DNA from: Astropecten irregularis
Lineage: Eukaryota > Echinodermata > Asteroidea > Paxillosida > Astropectinidae
DNA length: 64,000 bases
Assembly (NCBI GenBank): GCA_963971285.1
Contig: OZ020256.1
Coordinates: 312,501 to 376,500, forward strand
Direction: 5' to 3'
Made by a program: the position numbers and the translations under genes. Each line of letters begins with the position of its first letter. The first letter of the stretch is position 1. The notes under the pieces are model-generated. The model ran no database searches and was not told where the DNA came from. It worked only from the letters and a program-made list of their open reading frames with translations. Shown here in pieces: positions 13,601 to 28,600 of the stretch.

Positions 13601-16600
13601 AATATCTCATTGCAAAGCTTATACCTTATGAACCTAAGGCAGTCTTTCGGTACAATTTTATTTATTTTCCTCGAAAAATTTGAAAAATGCAAAAATTCTA
13701 AACAATCCATTATTTTGATAAAATTGGTTATTGATCCAGGGTTTGTGTAGAGAAGTTCAGTTGTTGTAAAGAAATGGTGAGTTGATGAAATGAGGCTTGA
13801 GGCTATAGGCGTGGGATTCAGTTTATTTTGCTACCGCCATTTTCTGTTCGAAATGAAATGAATGGCTTTCAAGAGATACATGGCGAAGCTGGAGCCTTTC
13901 TTCGGCTTGGTCATGTGGTCCAATCCCTTCATTTCTTTTTGCGGGCCTCAAATGGCGGTAGCGGAATAAGTCCCAAACCAAGCCTCAAGCCTGGTTTTTG
14001 TAAAGGTCCTATGAAATAGACATGTTTACATGCACCTGCAGTGCTGTGTCAATCTGACTCAATGCAGTACGTAAGTTATTACAGTGCTGTATAAGTGTAT
14101 AGATGAAAGATGAATATCAGGTGTATCTACATGTACACTGTAGTAAGCAACCTCCCTGCTGTATGGAGGATTAACAAGCCTGTGGGTTGATCATTTCAAG
14201 CCACGTATTCATAATAGTGATTATGTAGGTGTGTGTGAGTTAACTCCTATCATGTTCACTGTACTGTTAGTGATTAGTTGCTTCATATGACTGATAGGTC
14301 AGTTACCCTGTAATGCATCAGTGCGTGTCTTTATGTGCATTCATGCATATACCGGTACATTCATGGCATATCTATGCTGCCCCATCACACGCTATATACT
14401 CTACAAACCAGATAATTCATTCAACATTTTCCAGTCAGTGACAACATTTACAAGCTGTGTCTTCAGTTTTGATGTTGAATTTAATATTTGTCAAGTTAAA
14501 TTATTCTTTAGAATTTGAAAAGAGAACAAAAATTGACTGTAACGAGATTTGAACCAGTGATCTCCGGAATACTGTACTGGCACTCTTACCAACTGAGTTA
14601 CCCAGCCCTATGTTGGTGGTGTCCCTAATAGTCAATTATCTTTGTTCGTATGACAGTCAGAAGCCATGAAACCATGCATGCACATATTTTAGAATTGTTG
14701 ATGAATCCAACTCTGCCAGTGGCGCACCCAGGGGGGGGGCTCGGGGGGCTTGAGCCCCCCCCCCCCCCCAAGAGGGTCCCTGAAAAAAAAAAACGAAAAA
14801 AAAAAGAAGAAAAAAAACGAAAAAAAAGGGGGGGGGGAGGGAAAGGGAGAGGAGGAAGGGGGGGGGGTCTCAAAAAATTTTTATGGGAGAAAAATTTTCT
14901 TTGAGCCCCCCCCAAGACAAAATCCTGGGTGCGCCGGTGAACTCTGCAAGTTTTACTTTGTAAATGTTATCACAAACCAAACACATTAGAGAGAGATAGA
15001 ACATATCTAGGTGGGACTAGAACCTGGGACGTTATCCTTTCTAGAGCAGATGTCCTACCATCCAGACAGCCAAGGTCACCATGACAACTAGCAATGTCTA
15101 CCTATATCGTCATCTGCAGACACTGACTTCAACAAATAGAATGATGTCATATTTTTTCACGCAAACACTCGATTTTGAATGCATTGCAAAATGAATACTT
15201 TAATGAGGCACGCAGTCAAAGAATGAAACCTACAGGGTTTTAAGAATGAAACCCAGTAGGTAAAAAGAGAGAGTTCCGAGGATTAAGACAGATTCAGGAA
15301 CTGGCGCCAGTCATCCATCAGTTTGACTGGTAACTAATTCTACTTATCCCTCAGTGTAATCCATATATCAATCAACCGGTACCCAGCACTCTATCAATCA
15401 ATCATATTTCAATTCTCTTGCTCATATGAAGGCCTTTTCTGTCTTCAGTGAGATTTCAAACATTATTCAGCCATGTAGGTTCCCTAATCCTGAGATTATG
15501 TAGATATGTACATAGTATGGCCCTTTATACATACACACATTGTATACAGCTACAAAGCCTACTCACAAACTTCTATAAAAGTGTCATCTTCCTCAAACCT
15601 ATTGACTATGATACAAATTTTCCTGAAGTTTCACTTTACTAGTGTTACAAGTACTCTGTGGGAATATCGTAACGATCATGAAATTCAAATCTTGTTTGTC
15701 TCTTGGATGATATTAATAGAAGAAAATGTTCACGAGTGGAACAAAAATTCATTTGAGGCAAAGAATTCACTCTAAGCATGAATATTCATAACACGCATGA
15801 ATATTTATACTAGGCAGAAATATTTATTTTATGTTCTAAGCGTTATTATTCATTCTTAATATAATTCTTTATAATCATCAAACTGACTGACAATCATGGA
15901 AACTTAAGTAAATTTAATAAACTTTTTATTGAATATTTATGTTAAAAATGAATATTCTGTGTTTCTAATGCTGTGTATTTCTATCAGCAGTTTAATAAAG
16001 ACATTATGATCCTATCAGTCCCTGTGGTATACACACGCTGGCATATATGCCATTATTCATAATCTGAACCTGTCTAGAAATAGAAGCATGTTATATATAG
16101 AGCACATGTGTTATATATAGAGAGAGCTTTATGAGGTAATGCCAGATACATCACAGTATCTTAGACATTTAATGTGAAATATGAATGAGCTGTCACAGTG
16201 TGGAATAACTTTTAAAGGTAGTATCATACTTTGGCAGCAAACCAAAACAGAAATCTCCACAGATTTACCCATAACCTACAGGGTATAAGGATGGTACTGG
16301 TAGAAACATACCGTTAAATTATTTCTTCCTGAAATGCTGTATTTCACCAGAAAAGAGTAAAACCAGTGACTAAAATTGTTTTTGATCGTTTTAAGATTTA
16401 AGAGATTGAGTGATTTTGTTTCCATAATTTCCATAACTGAATTTGAATGATCATAAATACAGGATATTTTAAAAAGGCAAATATCTTCATTGGACAACTG
16501 AATTAAATCCATAAAACCTATGACATATGACATTATGGCATATGACATTTACACAAATTCCAGTACTAGGCCCATATGTATGTCCCATATCTCCCCTAAT

Positions 16601-19600
16601 ACACATAATGTAGATTGTGGCCTTCTCCCCCACATGCGCAGACGTGAGACAAACAATGGCAGACTTTGGAGCTGGAATGGAGCGGGTCTTCAACTTGATA
16701 GTATAGTGCACACGAACGCACAACAAGGCGCGCATGCTCACAAATATGCGCGCATGCTCAGAGCTAGCAAAAAAGAGACTTCGGTCTGCTGCCGTCAATG
16801 TCTCAAAAGTCACCCATTATGAGTAAACAGGGGCAAGAATGTTTTTGTCTGTCTGTCTCTCCGTTGGGCTGTCTGTCCGTCTACTCGTTGGGCTGTCTAG
16901 CTGTCTGTCTAGCCATGAATAGGACTCTCAACATTCACACCACATTGCTTGGAAAGGGTAGGGCAAGGAGGGTTTGTCTGTCCGTCTACCCGTTGGGCTG
17001 TCTAGCTGTCTATCTAGCCATGAATAGGACTCTCAACATTCACACCACATTGCTTGGAAAGGGTAGGGCAAGTATGGTTTGTCTGTCTGTATACCCGTTG
17101 GGCTGTCTAGCCACATTACTGGCCTCTAGCCATTGGTCATTACACTGCTCGTCCAGTTTTTAATCTCAACATCTGACTATCCACACCTGCCCACTCTAAT
17201 AATCACAATGACATCACTCTTCCTCAGGCTCATCATGGTTGCTAGGATACCATATGCAATCCTACATCCCCCACCCCCCTGCAGAAGTAGAAATGTGAGG
17301 GTGATAATATCTTAGTTTATGGCGGTGTTTTGGTTCCAGTGCTCAGTAAGCTACATGTAGGAACAGGTGAAATACTGTATAGTGCGTGTGAATCTTATTA
17401 CATGTAACCCAGTGTCTTTAAATGGGCAAAAACCTAAAAAAAAAACCTGTACATGCATTCGTAGGTTTTCAGATATCCAAACCACAAACCAAGTATGCTA
17501 ACGATTAAAAAAAAAATACAAAAGTAAGTAAGAAGGATTTAATGAGGTATTTTCAATGATTCATATATTAGGTTTTACGCTAGTAACATGGTGATCTTTT
17601 AAGAGCTTTGCTGATTCAATAGCTTTGATTTTTTTTTCCCAATGGCGTATCATACGATTCACTGGGCGTGTTGAAAGAAAGTAGCGTGTTGAACAGAGCC
17701 ATAAGATGAGTTAAGTGTATTACTCATGAATTCTTTATAATACGGCGGTGATTCTTCAAAAGAGGTTGAATATTGCATGAATATGGAGCCTTCTTTATGT
17801 CTCTGTATTGTCTGAGAATCATGTGCCACAACTCACATTCTGGCTGGATGGCAGTCAGTTATATTCAATTCTTTTCTTTTCAAGGTTATCAAGAAAAATT
17901 GTTAATGACATTTCTTTCGGTCAGATTGTCCCTGCATTTCATGATCAGTGAATTAATGCAATAATAAAGGTAATATCTTACGTTGGTTTTTGTCAAAGAA
18001 ATGTGTGAAATTTTCAGTCCCATACGGTGCCCACTTTTTGAGAAAACAATGAAAAACACAGGTCTACAGTATTTCTTAAGTCTTTTCACCGTCATTTTTT
18101 ATCTTTAGAATATCAGAATTGTTTTTGGTCATTGGTTTTTACTCTTTTCTGGATAAATACAACAATTCAAGCAGAAGAAATTTAAGGGTATGTTTCTACC
18201 ATCACCAAATGGATTAGATGTGATGCAGAACATGAAAACAAAAGGATTCCGACTGATATCTTGAGAAGTATTAATGATCAATCTGCATATATTATGAATT
18301 GTTTCTTTTGATCTGCATTTATTATAATCTTATTTATTTCTCAAAGCTATGAAGATAAATGTCAAATGTGGGAAATTGACTTCAACATTTTTGTGTTGAG
18401 GAAAACAACTTACATTTGACAGGTAGTTTGATCATTAATCAGACGATTTATCATTGATAAGGTGCAAAATTGATGTACTCTGATTAAACATTGTACCATG
18501 TTAAAGGCTTGCTCGTCATAAAGATGTCCCAAGTAGGTAATAAATATTCCCGAGTTAGATTGTTTAGGTTAATATCAGGTAAGATGTAAACAGTCCTATC
18601 CTGATTCAAACATCAATTTCCTGACCAGTGTTGGGGATGCGTCAATGTTATCTTTCTATTTCAATCAACCAATCTGAAACCAGAGAGTCATAAACTTAAA
18701 TCAGAATCAGCGCAGTTTATACGGCCATCTTTGGTCTTGTTCCCAGAAACCTATTGCTGCGTTTAAGTTGAATTTGGGACATTATCATTGGTGCCAGACT
18801 CTGATGGATCATTTTAATGTGGGTCATTGACACGACACAGCCATTTTCAAGGAAATTTGAATTCACCTTATTGATATTTAGTATGTTTGTGTATGGGAAG
18901 CCTTATGATTTTACTGAAGCCGTTAAGGTCCCCTACCTCAATGACAGAACAATACCAAGATGCTGATTCCGGTGTACTGACAAAACAGAATCTGTGAAAA
19001 TAAATGATGTTTAAGATACTCTCCCTCGTTTGTTACTGTAAAACATGGAAGTAACACTGATCAAAACTAATATATTTCAAGTGATGTATGGTGTACACTA
19101 TATGTTATCAGTTGTAAATTGGCTTGTCTAGGATTTGACAAACAGGAAGGTAATACAGCCAGTAATTAGAAACGGTTCCTTGAATTGCTTGTTGCGGTTA
19201 CACAGACTATCATTAAATGAATAGACTGTCTCCTAGTCCTAGTAGTGATTAGTAAAATCTACTGCATGTCATGTGGTTATACAATATTAAGTCTACATAT
19301 AGGTGACTCTGTAACACACTGTGATATGAACATGAATGTCACAGTGACATTGCAGGTTTTAAGGATCTTGGGCTGATTTCATAGAACTTATGAGGCGCCC
19401 CTGTTGTTGTAAGGAGCTTTCATCATTGATTTGGCAGGATACATTCTACCTGGCTTTATACATGTAACTTGTTTGCCCTAAAGGGGCGGTCACACAGGCT
19501 TTCCCGTCTGTATCAAGTCTGTATCGCGGGTAGAATTTAGAGATTTTTTTTGCCCGTGGTTGCCCGTGGTGGAAAATGTGCAAAATTGTCTCACCCGCGG

Positions 19601-22600
19601 TTTTCCCGTGGTATGCCCGCGGAACAACCGCCGGCGACTATTTCGCGTCCTCTTCACGGGTGAAGCGCGGCGGTACGGCGGCCTCATCGCGGATGAAGCA
19701 CGGCGGTAATGCGGTCTACCACGGGTTGCAGGCAAATCCCGCTTTTTTTATATACCTAAAATCAGACGTTGTATGGCCGTGGACAATCGTATTTTGGAAC
19801 GTGTACAAGACGCCATTGAACGTGATTAAGCCGGTATTGGGCCGCTCTGTATACGCTGAGAAAGGCGTCTTACCGCGTGTAACCACGTATGAACCGCTGC
19901 CGTAGCACGTCCTAGCACGTTCGTTCAGCGTCTGTACCACGTCTGTAGCGCGTGTTTACCACGTGTGCCGCCCGCGGTTACCCGTGGTCTAAATTTTTGA
20001 GCAGCGCAAAACTTTTTCGAGCGGTCAACCGCGTGTGAATTTCTTAGCGCGTGTAACGCCGGTAAAGTACGGCTGTAACGCGTCTTTATCTCGACCTCAA
20101 AGCGTCCAACAGCGTCTGCTTCACGGGCAGTAATTTTTGGCCGCGATACAGACGTGATACAGACGGGAAAGCCTGTGTGACCGCCCCTTTATATAAAGTG
20201 CATTATGTTGTTATCCAGTTAGTGAATAATGACACAGCTACTTGTACTTATTGCGATCTTGTACTTGTTTCTCCTTGTCACTCAGATGGCTAAACAACCT
20301 ATTCTTGATACCTACACTGCATTTACCAACAACTTCAACCGTGCCAAAGAGCTCATCAGCAAAGCATCCAGTAAACCTGCCTTCTATAAATTCCTTGATG
20401 TAAGTTTAATACCGGTACTCAGACTCGTCTCGGAAGACCGGGGGCCAATTTCATAAAACTGTTAAGCACAAAAATTTGCTAAGCATGACATTTTTGTCTT
20501 ATTAAAAACAGGGTTAACAACCAAATTTCCACGTGTTGTGTATCACTTGTGATTGTTCTTTGGCTGTTGTTCGCTGACCATGAATATCAAATGAAATTTT
20601 CAATGGTGGTTTGTTTTATTGGGTGAGACATTTTTGTGCTTTAGAAGCAAATTTTTGTGCTTGACAGTTTTATGAAATTGGCCCCAGTATCGAGTCATGT
20701 ACATGTCTGGTGTGTTGACCCTCATAATTATGTATCGTGTAGATTTCTAAAATGTTGATTTTTGATGTTTACCACACAGGATCGTAATAAAGAACACAAA
20801 GAGAGGCTGAAACTAGACGACTTGATCATCCAGCCTATTCAGAGAATACCGAGATATGAGCTGCTTCTCAAAGTAAGATATGTCGACATTGGTTTGTATT
20901 CAGTCCCATGTTCTATACTGAAGAAATATCACATTCCCTTCATCTGGGGCCTTTCTCAAAGGTCGGCTCTGGCTCTGGCTCCGGCTCCAGCATTATTTTG
21001 TGGATCCATTCTGAATTTACGGGGATCAATTAAGAGACTTTTTGCTGCGGTTCAGAAGTAGATTCTCTGGTTTGAAAAAGAAAACAGTGCTTCAGCTTCA
21101 ATGAAAAACAACAACCTTTATTTTCAGCATATGGATTACAGATATGAAGCCGGAGCCTGAGACGGAGCGTAGCTTTGAGAAAGGCCCCTGATATCAAAGT
21201 CAGCTCTTGTTCAACCCTATATTACTCATGAATGTGCATCTTGGATGTATGTAGGATGACATTTTCTCCGTATGCTGTCTTCGGCTCCGTCACACTGACA
21301 GTCTGTTCAAGATCATTCTTGACTTTCTGGGTTTTTTTACCATGGCAACGTGACTGTAGACTGAATATGATCCTGCTTGCACGTCACTTTATACCTCTAA
21401 CTGCTCACTGAATGCCTGGCAATTTGACATTTTCTTCATGATTTGAAAATGCCAAGTTATTGTAACCTTTACATCCCTCAATAACTATCCTTGCCAGTAT
21501 TATTGTCAAGGACTTGAGTATAATAGTCTTATTTTGTAATATTTTGTCATCATCATGGGGCCAATTTCATGGAGCTGCTGTAGCACAAAATTTGCTTCAT
21601 AAGATTACTCAACAATTTGGTTTAGTGATGACAATCAGTAACAATCCTTAGTTTCCAATAAGCTTTGAGACTTTGAATAACAAGCTTAGCCTACAGAATC
21701 TATGCATTATATACATCTGTCCCATCTGTGTATAGCCCCTCCCCCCCAAAAAAAAAATTAAAAAATGATGGAAAATACTGCATTTTCCAGTGATTACGCA
21801 CCAATTGCATGACAAACGCGTTATATGGGCTTTTATAGGTTCATGTTTTTCTACTCATAATAAGTCATAGCAGAAGCGAGTGTTAGAAGAAGGGTCTAGC
21901 TTCAAAAAATATTGGCGCGTCTAGTCCTCCCCCCCCCAAAAAAAAAAAATAAATAAAATAAAATAAAATAAAATAAAATAAATAAACAAATAAAAATAAA
22001 TAATGGCTCTTCTAGCCCCCAAAAATATTGGCTCTAGAACTGCATCGGTCGTATGCAAAAATCAAAACGCAAGACTCATGCTATCCTCCACAGCCTTTAA
22101 TGAGACGGTTCATCTGAATATATATCATCTGTAACATCTCACAAAACCAGTCTGTGTAGCAAAACAACTAGAGTAACAAGCCCAGTCAAACAAGGAATAA
22201 ATAAACTGACAAGGGTCTGGTAATAAGCACAGACATTTCTGTGACATGCCGGTCAATGTATGAATGCTTTCTACAAGTTGCACCCTAAGCTAGCTGTCTC
22301 TGTAAATAAAAAGCACTCTGTTCCATCCCATCTGTAACCTATCATGCGAGGCAATAAAAGCTCACAGAGAGCGGGGTATAGATACTGTACAACAATCAGA
22401 TATTCTTATAACAAGACTTGAAGGGAATGGTCTGTTGCTGTTACTGTTAGTTGTTCATCTGTAAGATGTGAAAACCTATGTGTTTATGCTATGAAGCTGC
22501 AATACATGTATTAGCCATGTATTTGAGACTCTGCTATGGTACATATATATGTAGGCCTGTTAATTAATAATCTACATCCAGGGGCTGTCTCTAGTGTACA

Positions 22601-25600
22601 CTATCAGATTGAATCCTGCATCAGTGATTCATATACCTTATTCTGACTGCCGATATTCACTACACTAGACCTGGCATATTCTCCTAGTTTATCATCTATA
22701 TTGACCTCTTCTCATATACATGTCTGTCACTCCAGGCTATTAAGGTCACCAAGGTCACGACCTTACTTGACCTGTATACAAATTCTTGAGCTATGGATTA
22801 AGGGATTGAATTTATACTAATAGGTCCATGACCCAGATTACTCTCTAGTTATTTGTATATTTTCAAATCTACAGTAGTTGTTCACTTTCCTACATGATTA
22901 GTTTTTAATTTTGAAATACAATTTTAGTTGGCAATAATCAACTTCTTCAATCAACATACAGGAAATGATAGGGACTACATGGTGCATATCACTCAGTACT
23001 GAAGTCAATTACAATTGTCATTAGTACTGTGGAAGTGGGTAGAATATTGAATGGGAATTATCCAGTACAAGTCACAGTAGTGATCTGGAGGCCATCAAGG
23101 AATATTTAAGAGGCTATTAAGAAATCATTCCCTCAGAATTATTATCAGGAGGACTGGACATGACTCTCTTATACCACATATGCAGATTCATGGGCAAAAA
23201 TGTTAAGAAAGATACAGCAACATTCATTTGTGAAATTCCCAGTCCCGTACGATACCCACTTTTTGAGAAAACAGTGAAAAATGCCCATGGTATTCTTAAA
23301 TATTTTCACAGGATTTTTGATCTAACAAAGATCAAAATTGTTTTAGGTCAATTGGTTTTACACATTTCTGGATAAATACAGCATTTCAGGCAGAAAAATG
23401 TTAACTGTATGTTTCTACCATCACCATCTTCATACCCTGTAAGTTATAGGTAAATCTGTGAAGATTTCTATTTCGGTATGCTACCAAAGTATGATATACT
23501 ACCTTTAATTAGTACCGCTTCTATAGATTGAAATAATAAACTGATTAGTTGCAGCACATCTTCATTTTTAATCTCACAAGGTATCGTTTTTTGAAATACG
23601 GAGCTTGATTGTAATTAGAGCTGTGTGTTTGTTTCCAGGAGCTGATTGACAACACCCCAGAGGATCATCCTGACCAAGAAAGCCTCCAGCAAGCCCTGAA
23701 TACCGTCAAGACATTAGCCACGGCTATCGACGAGAGCAAGAATGTAGCAGATATGGCCGTCCGTGATGAGCAAGCTCTGAGAGAGCTTGAAGGCATGATA
23801 GATGGACATGTGGAACTTGTTTCACCTCATCGAAGGTTCATCAGGCAATATGGTGTCACTGAAATGGTAAGATTTGAAGTACGCCCTCAACCATACATTC
23901 CTCCAGCCCCTCCAGTCTGCCTCTAGCTCTGCTCCGACTTTCAACCTTTTAACCTCTCATTGTTAGGAGATGGTTGACATCAAAAGTAGTGCACTGAAAG
24001 GTGTATATTGCTTGCAGGGACAAGTGACGTACTTAAGAGTAGTAATTTATATACAGGCATATGGTTGATGCTATCAGATGTCTTTTTACTGGGAGCGTTG
24101 CCGTTCCATTGCATAGTGATTGCAATCTGGGGTTAAAATGTCCTCCGGTTACAAATGAAATCGTCACGCATGGTTGCATGTCCATAAAGCCTGATGTGCA
24201 ATTCGGCAATACAATATTTACTCAGATTTATTATCGAAGCAATTCATTGAAATTAACCATCATAAAACCATTTATTAATCTAAATTTCAATTATGAAGAT
24301 AACTTTAATCTATATCTTCATCTCAATCTTGGTGGATGCAGACACGTGGGGAAGGGTGGGCCTACTATGTGAAACTATTCATATTGGTTCTGTGCCACCA
24401 GACTGACTTATATTTCATGAAAGTCGGACAAATTTTCCTATTTTCGTTTGATTGAAATTGGCCAAAAGGGGAAGCAGCATCTTAAGGTGATTGCTTGGAA
24501 AATTGCTAAGAATCCAGTCCTACATATTGAAGCAAAACAGATGATCCTTTCTTTGTAAAGAAGAAGATAGTAATACCTAGGACTCATAGAATGATCATGA
24601 CCTCTACAGTAACCCTGACATTAAGCTCTCAACTCTTTGATGTTCATTTATTCTTTACACTAATGGATCTGGAATTGAGAAGCTTTGACTGTTTGTCTTT
24701 CAGCAGAAAGGCGCGAGGAAGGATCGTTGTCTGTTTCTCTTCTCGGATCTCATCATGTGTGCGACGGTCAAACGCAGGTCAGGTGGCATCATCAGGCGCC
24801 CGTCCATCTCTGCGTAAGTAATACAGGCTTTGAAATCTGGGTACAAGATTAGACTAGACATTGACGTCATGACGTTACTTTATATTCAGCATTTCCGGCA
24901 CAAATAACACCCACCCACCAAGATGCATGATGATCAGCTTGTGACTTAGTGTTAAAAAGATACAAGTAACCACGGTAATGAAACAGTAACCACGGTAATA
25001 AACTGCTGCAAACTGCTCATTAAGCACAATATTGACCTGAATTATATCAAATGCTCAGAGTTATGAGGGCCTGATGTTTCAATCCTTGCAGGATGCACTT
25101 TCAGAAAAAGTCAATCAATACAGACATACAAGGTGTTTCACTCGCATGTTACAAGCAGATTATGGAAACTATTTCAACTGCACCTACTCTAGGCGTTTGG
25201 TTTAGTTCAGTCTGATTCATGACTTGTGTTTGTAACACATCAAAGGTTTGACTGGGATTCCACCCGCTAGATCTTCCCCTGAACGTGTGTCATCTTATCA
25301 GAAGTAGCTGGAGGCCTTTTGTTTATCCCAGAAATTCCAGGCCGTGAAATATTATGCTATCAATTTTGTTAGGATCATCAATTTATAGCTTTGAGCCTTG
25401 GACTATCAACTTTCACTTTACAGTTTTCATCAACGCTGATTTTTTACCCGTTTTTGGTCAACAAAATATGAATAAATTACGAGGGCTGTGGAATTTGATT
25501 TTCCAATTGAGTGTGTTGTTTGTCAGAATCAATGCTCTGTGGAGACTAAAGTTGCCAATTTCTACAAGAATCAATGACTGCTTAGACTGTGCATTGCAAT

Positions 25601-28600
25601 AAGTCATATTGACGATGAGGTGGATTCCTTGTAATAAGTGCAGTTTTGTCAGGATTACCTTCCTCTAATCATTCTGTTTATTTCATGGCATCCATCTTCA
25701 ATCCATACTCGTTGGAATTATCTGAATGCTGAGCTTGTTTCACTGACTGATAATTTGATTTTCATCGACTCTTGAAAGCCCATCAATCCTGGGCCCTGTA
25801 GAATCAGTCAGTAAACCTTGTACTAACTGAAGATTGTATATCATCCCACATCAAGATTCCATTTTCTGGAAACTGTGACATTTAATGTTTGGTGATTCAT
25901 TTTGAGGGAGTAGAGAGGCTTTAGTGAAGCTATACACGTGTTGTAAGAACACGTGCCTGACGTGGCTATGACGGAAACTGTGCCAGTTCATATCCTGTCT
26001 TATATAGACAGTCACTGTCTTAATATGATTGTAATACACTGACCACATCAATCAACAGCATCCTAAAAACCCACCCAGAGTTGACACCAAATGGCTGATT
26101 GCTGGCCATATCATTGTTTCCTTTCAGGTCTTATCACTCATTGCATGAAAATCATTGGTTCTAAGAATTTTCTTTGAAGTAATATTCAAGGAATCGTCCT
26201 ACTATGCTCAAGTACATAGGCATATGCATTAAAAAAAATATTAAAAAATTGCCCGACCGACCCCCAATTTTTTTTTTTTCGGCCTAATCCTCTTTTTTTA
26301 TTAAGACAGAATTTCATGGTTAGCAAATGTTTGTGCTAATCTGGGCTGTGAAATTGGCCCCTGGTGATGTCTGCTTAAGATTTGGTTAACAATTCTATGA
26401 GACAGCATCAAACACTCAAGCTTAATTCAGTCTGGATGTATATTTTAAACATGGAATATATATTAATTTGTCTCATAAACTATTGTTTTAAAAATTTGGC
26501 TGACTAGAACGAGCCATAATGCAACCCAGAACAACACAGATGACTCGTGACACATTCAGGATTCAGATAACACTCATGATGTTGAGCACACATTTTTTTC
26601 TCAACCCAAAATGAGTTGGCAATTTACTGTGATCATAGCATGGGATGATAGTTGAAAGAGCATTGAATGGCTAAGCATGGAATGGTTTACTGTATGAATC
26701 TTGAGTTTCATTGATTAAAGTGCTCCAGACAATGAGATTTAATATGTGCGTCTTGGCCAGAGAATAAGTGTAATTTAATTACTTTCAGCTCGTTCTTGGT
26801 CTCTTAGGCAACCGAGGTGCCGGGCATGGTACATGCGTTGTAGTTGTATTCATCTCAAGGGCAGGTATTGGCAGGTATACATTTCATATGAGAGAAGAAA
26901 TCAATGCAAGCAGTTGGAATGCTGCCAATACATTAAGGAAAGGGGGTTGATGTTATTACAAGTTGCATTCAGCCTTGCAGTGTTACCATGGAAACTGTTG
27001 CTACAGTGTGCATAGTAGTATAGAGTATCCCATTATACCTTTCTCTAGACTGGGTGTCAAACGTGCTGAGATTTATTTCCTTGAATCTACAACAAAATAA
27101 ATATGTCATCTAAAAATAGTCCTGGCCTCCTCAGGGGGCTTGATGTTGACTCAAGTGTCATTAACCATGTTGTCGTCATGGATACTGTTGCCATGGTAGT
27201 TTTGATGCAAATGTCTCTCATGCATAAGATGTTTTTTTTTCCCTGTGTGGAGATCTGGTTTTCTTAATGAGGTTCTTGCGGATTCATTATCATTTATGTG
27301 TGGTATTCACACCTCCCTGTGAGTGTGGAGAAAGATTGTTTACGTCTGAATGACTTGAGATGAAAAGAGAGCATCAAACTTCAAAACATCTGGCATTTCT
27401 CCCATCCCCGAGTCGTTATATTTCACTCGTCAAGCTTCGAAGAGTTTGATGAACTTACAACCGTGTAGGAGTCTGTATAATTTGCATTTCTAATGCAAGG
27501 AAATGACTTGTGTGAGCAGGATTATCCCACACATACTGTCTGTGTATTAACCAAATATTGCATGACATCAAAGCACCTCCGCATGTTTGCTTGTGCTGTA
27601 TTTTATGCAGCCATTGGACGGATGCATGTTTTATCTTTATAGACATTTTCAGCATAAATATGTATCATGCATCTATATGACGTACATTTACAAGTTGTAT
27701 ACATGATATACAGTAGTCATTACTGCGTATTTGATGGAGTTGTTTACATGCCGCTGTGCTGAGGAATACTAATGAACATATTCAAATATTAAAGCCAAAT
27801 TTCTTGGTTACCGGTTTCTCTGTGTATGTAGATGATATACATGAAGGACTTTGTGCAGTTGGTTCTCATTCATAGCTTTACTCTCAATAAACTCATCCAC
27901 TGATCTGGCTAAATGTGCTATTAAATAGGGCAGTCTTTGACCAGCAAATGGATTAAAATTCTAGAAATTAACCATTAAAAAACGTCAGGCCCTCCTGTGG
28001 AATCTAAGCATGTATAACTTGACGATAACTTGAAACTATGGCCATAAAAAAAAAAATGGTTGTATTGGCGTAACGGAGGTTTGGAAAATAGGGTAGGGCG
28101 GGCGGATTTTATTTTATTTTTTTCCTGGGGTATTAAATGCTTTTTCCCCTGTATATCACAGTATTTGACGTGTCAAATAAAGACAAGAAATGACATAACA
28201 ACTTTAACCAGTCTGGTTTCCATCTTTTGCTCCTTTTAAGCTTTTAATCTGCATACAAATTTGCGATTTTTTTATTTTATTATTTTTTTCCCGATTTTTA
28301 TTTATTTATTTATTTATTTATTTCTATTTTTCTTTTGGTTTAAAATGTTTACGGTCGGGCCACATTTTTGGGTCGGGTGGGTTACGCCAATACAACAATT
28401 TTTTTTGTATGGCCTATGTCCTTGTTTCTAAGCCTTAGCTGGTACTCTGGCTTCATTTGGTACATGCATTAGGTAGTAACATATCAAAATGGAGGCCTTT
28501 GGCTATGGTTACCAATGAGGTAGCAAAATTTTAACTGTAGTGAGAAACTGCAGCCTTTAATTTTCAGCCTAAAGCTGACAGAGCCTAAGCCTTAGCCAAG

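Larger units (their letters stand above)
13246..20285 (+). other. ARHGEF17-like intron b-c
   Basis: Repeat-rich: MITEs (13790-14012, 14715-14941, 16213-16400, 17965-18205), a tRNA-derived SINE (14521-14671), a tRNA-like remnant (15003-15080), a 105-bp tandem repeat (16845-17110) and the 709-bp GC-rich element (19481-20189). No exon was recognised. Confidence 0.6.

Noticed and set aside
14625..14989. Open frames of 79-96 codons rich in Gly, Lys or Pro
   Set aside because: They are translations of homopolymer runs inside a MITE on both strands.
19576..19905. 109-codon open frame in the GC-rich element
   Set aside because: GC-rich DNA has few stop codons. The frame is overlapped by an open antisense frame and has no transposase-like residues.
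24061..24372. 103-codon plus-strand open frame
   Set aside because: It lies inside intron e-f of the Rho GEF. It has no recognisable motif or splice context.
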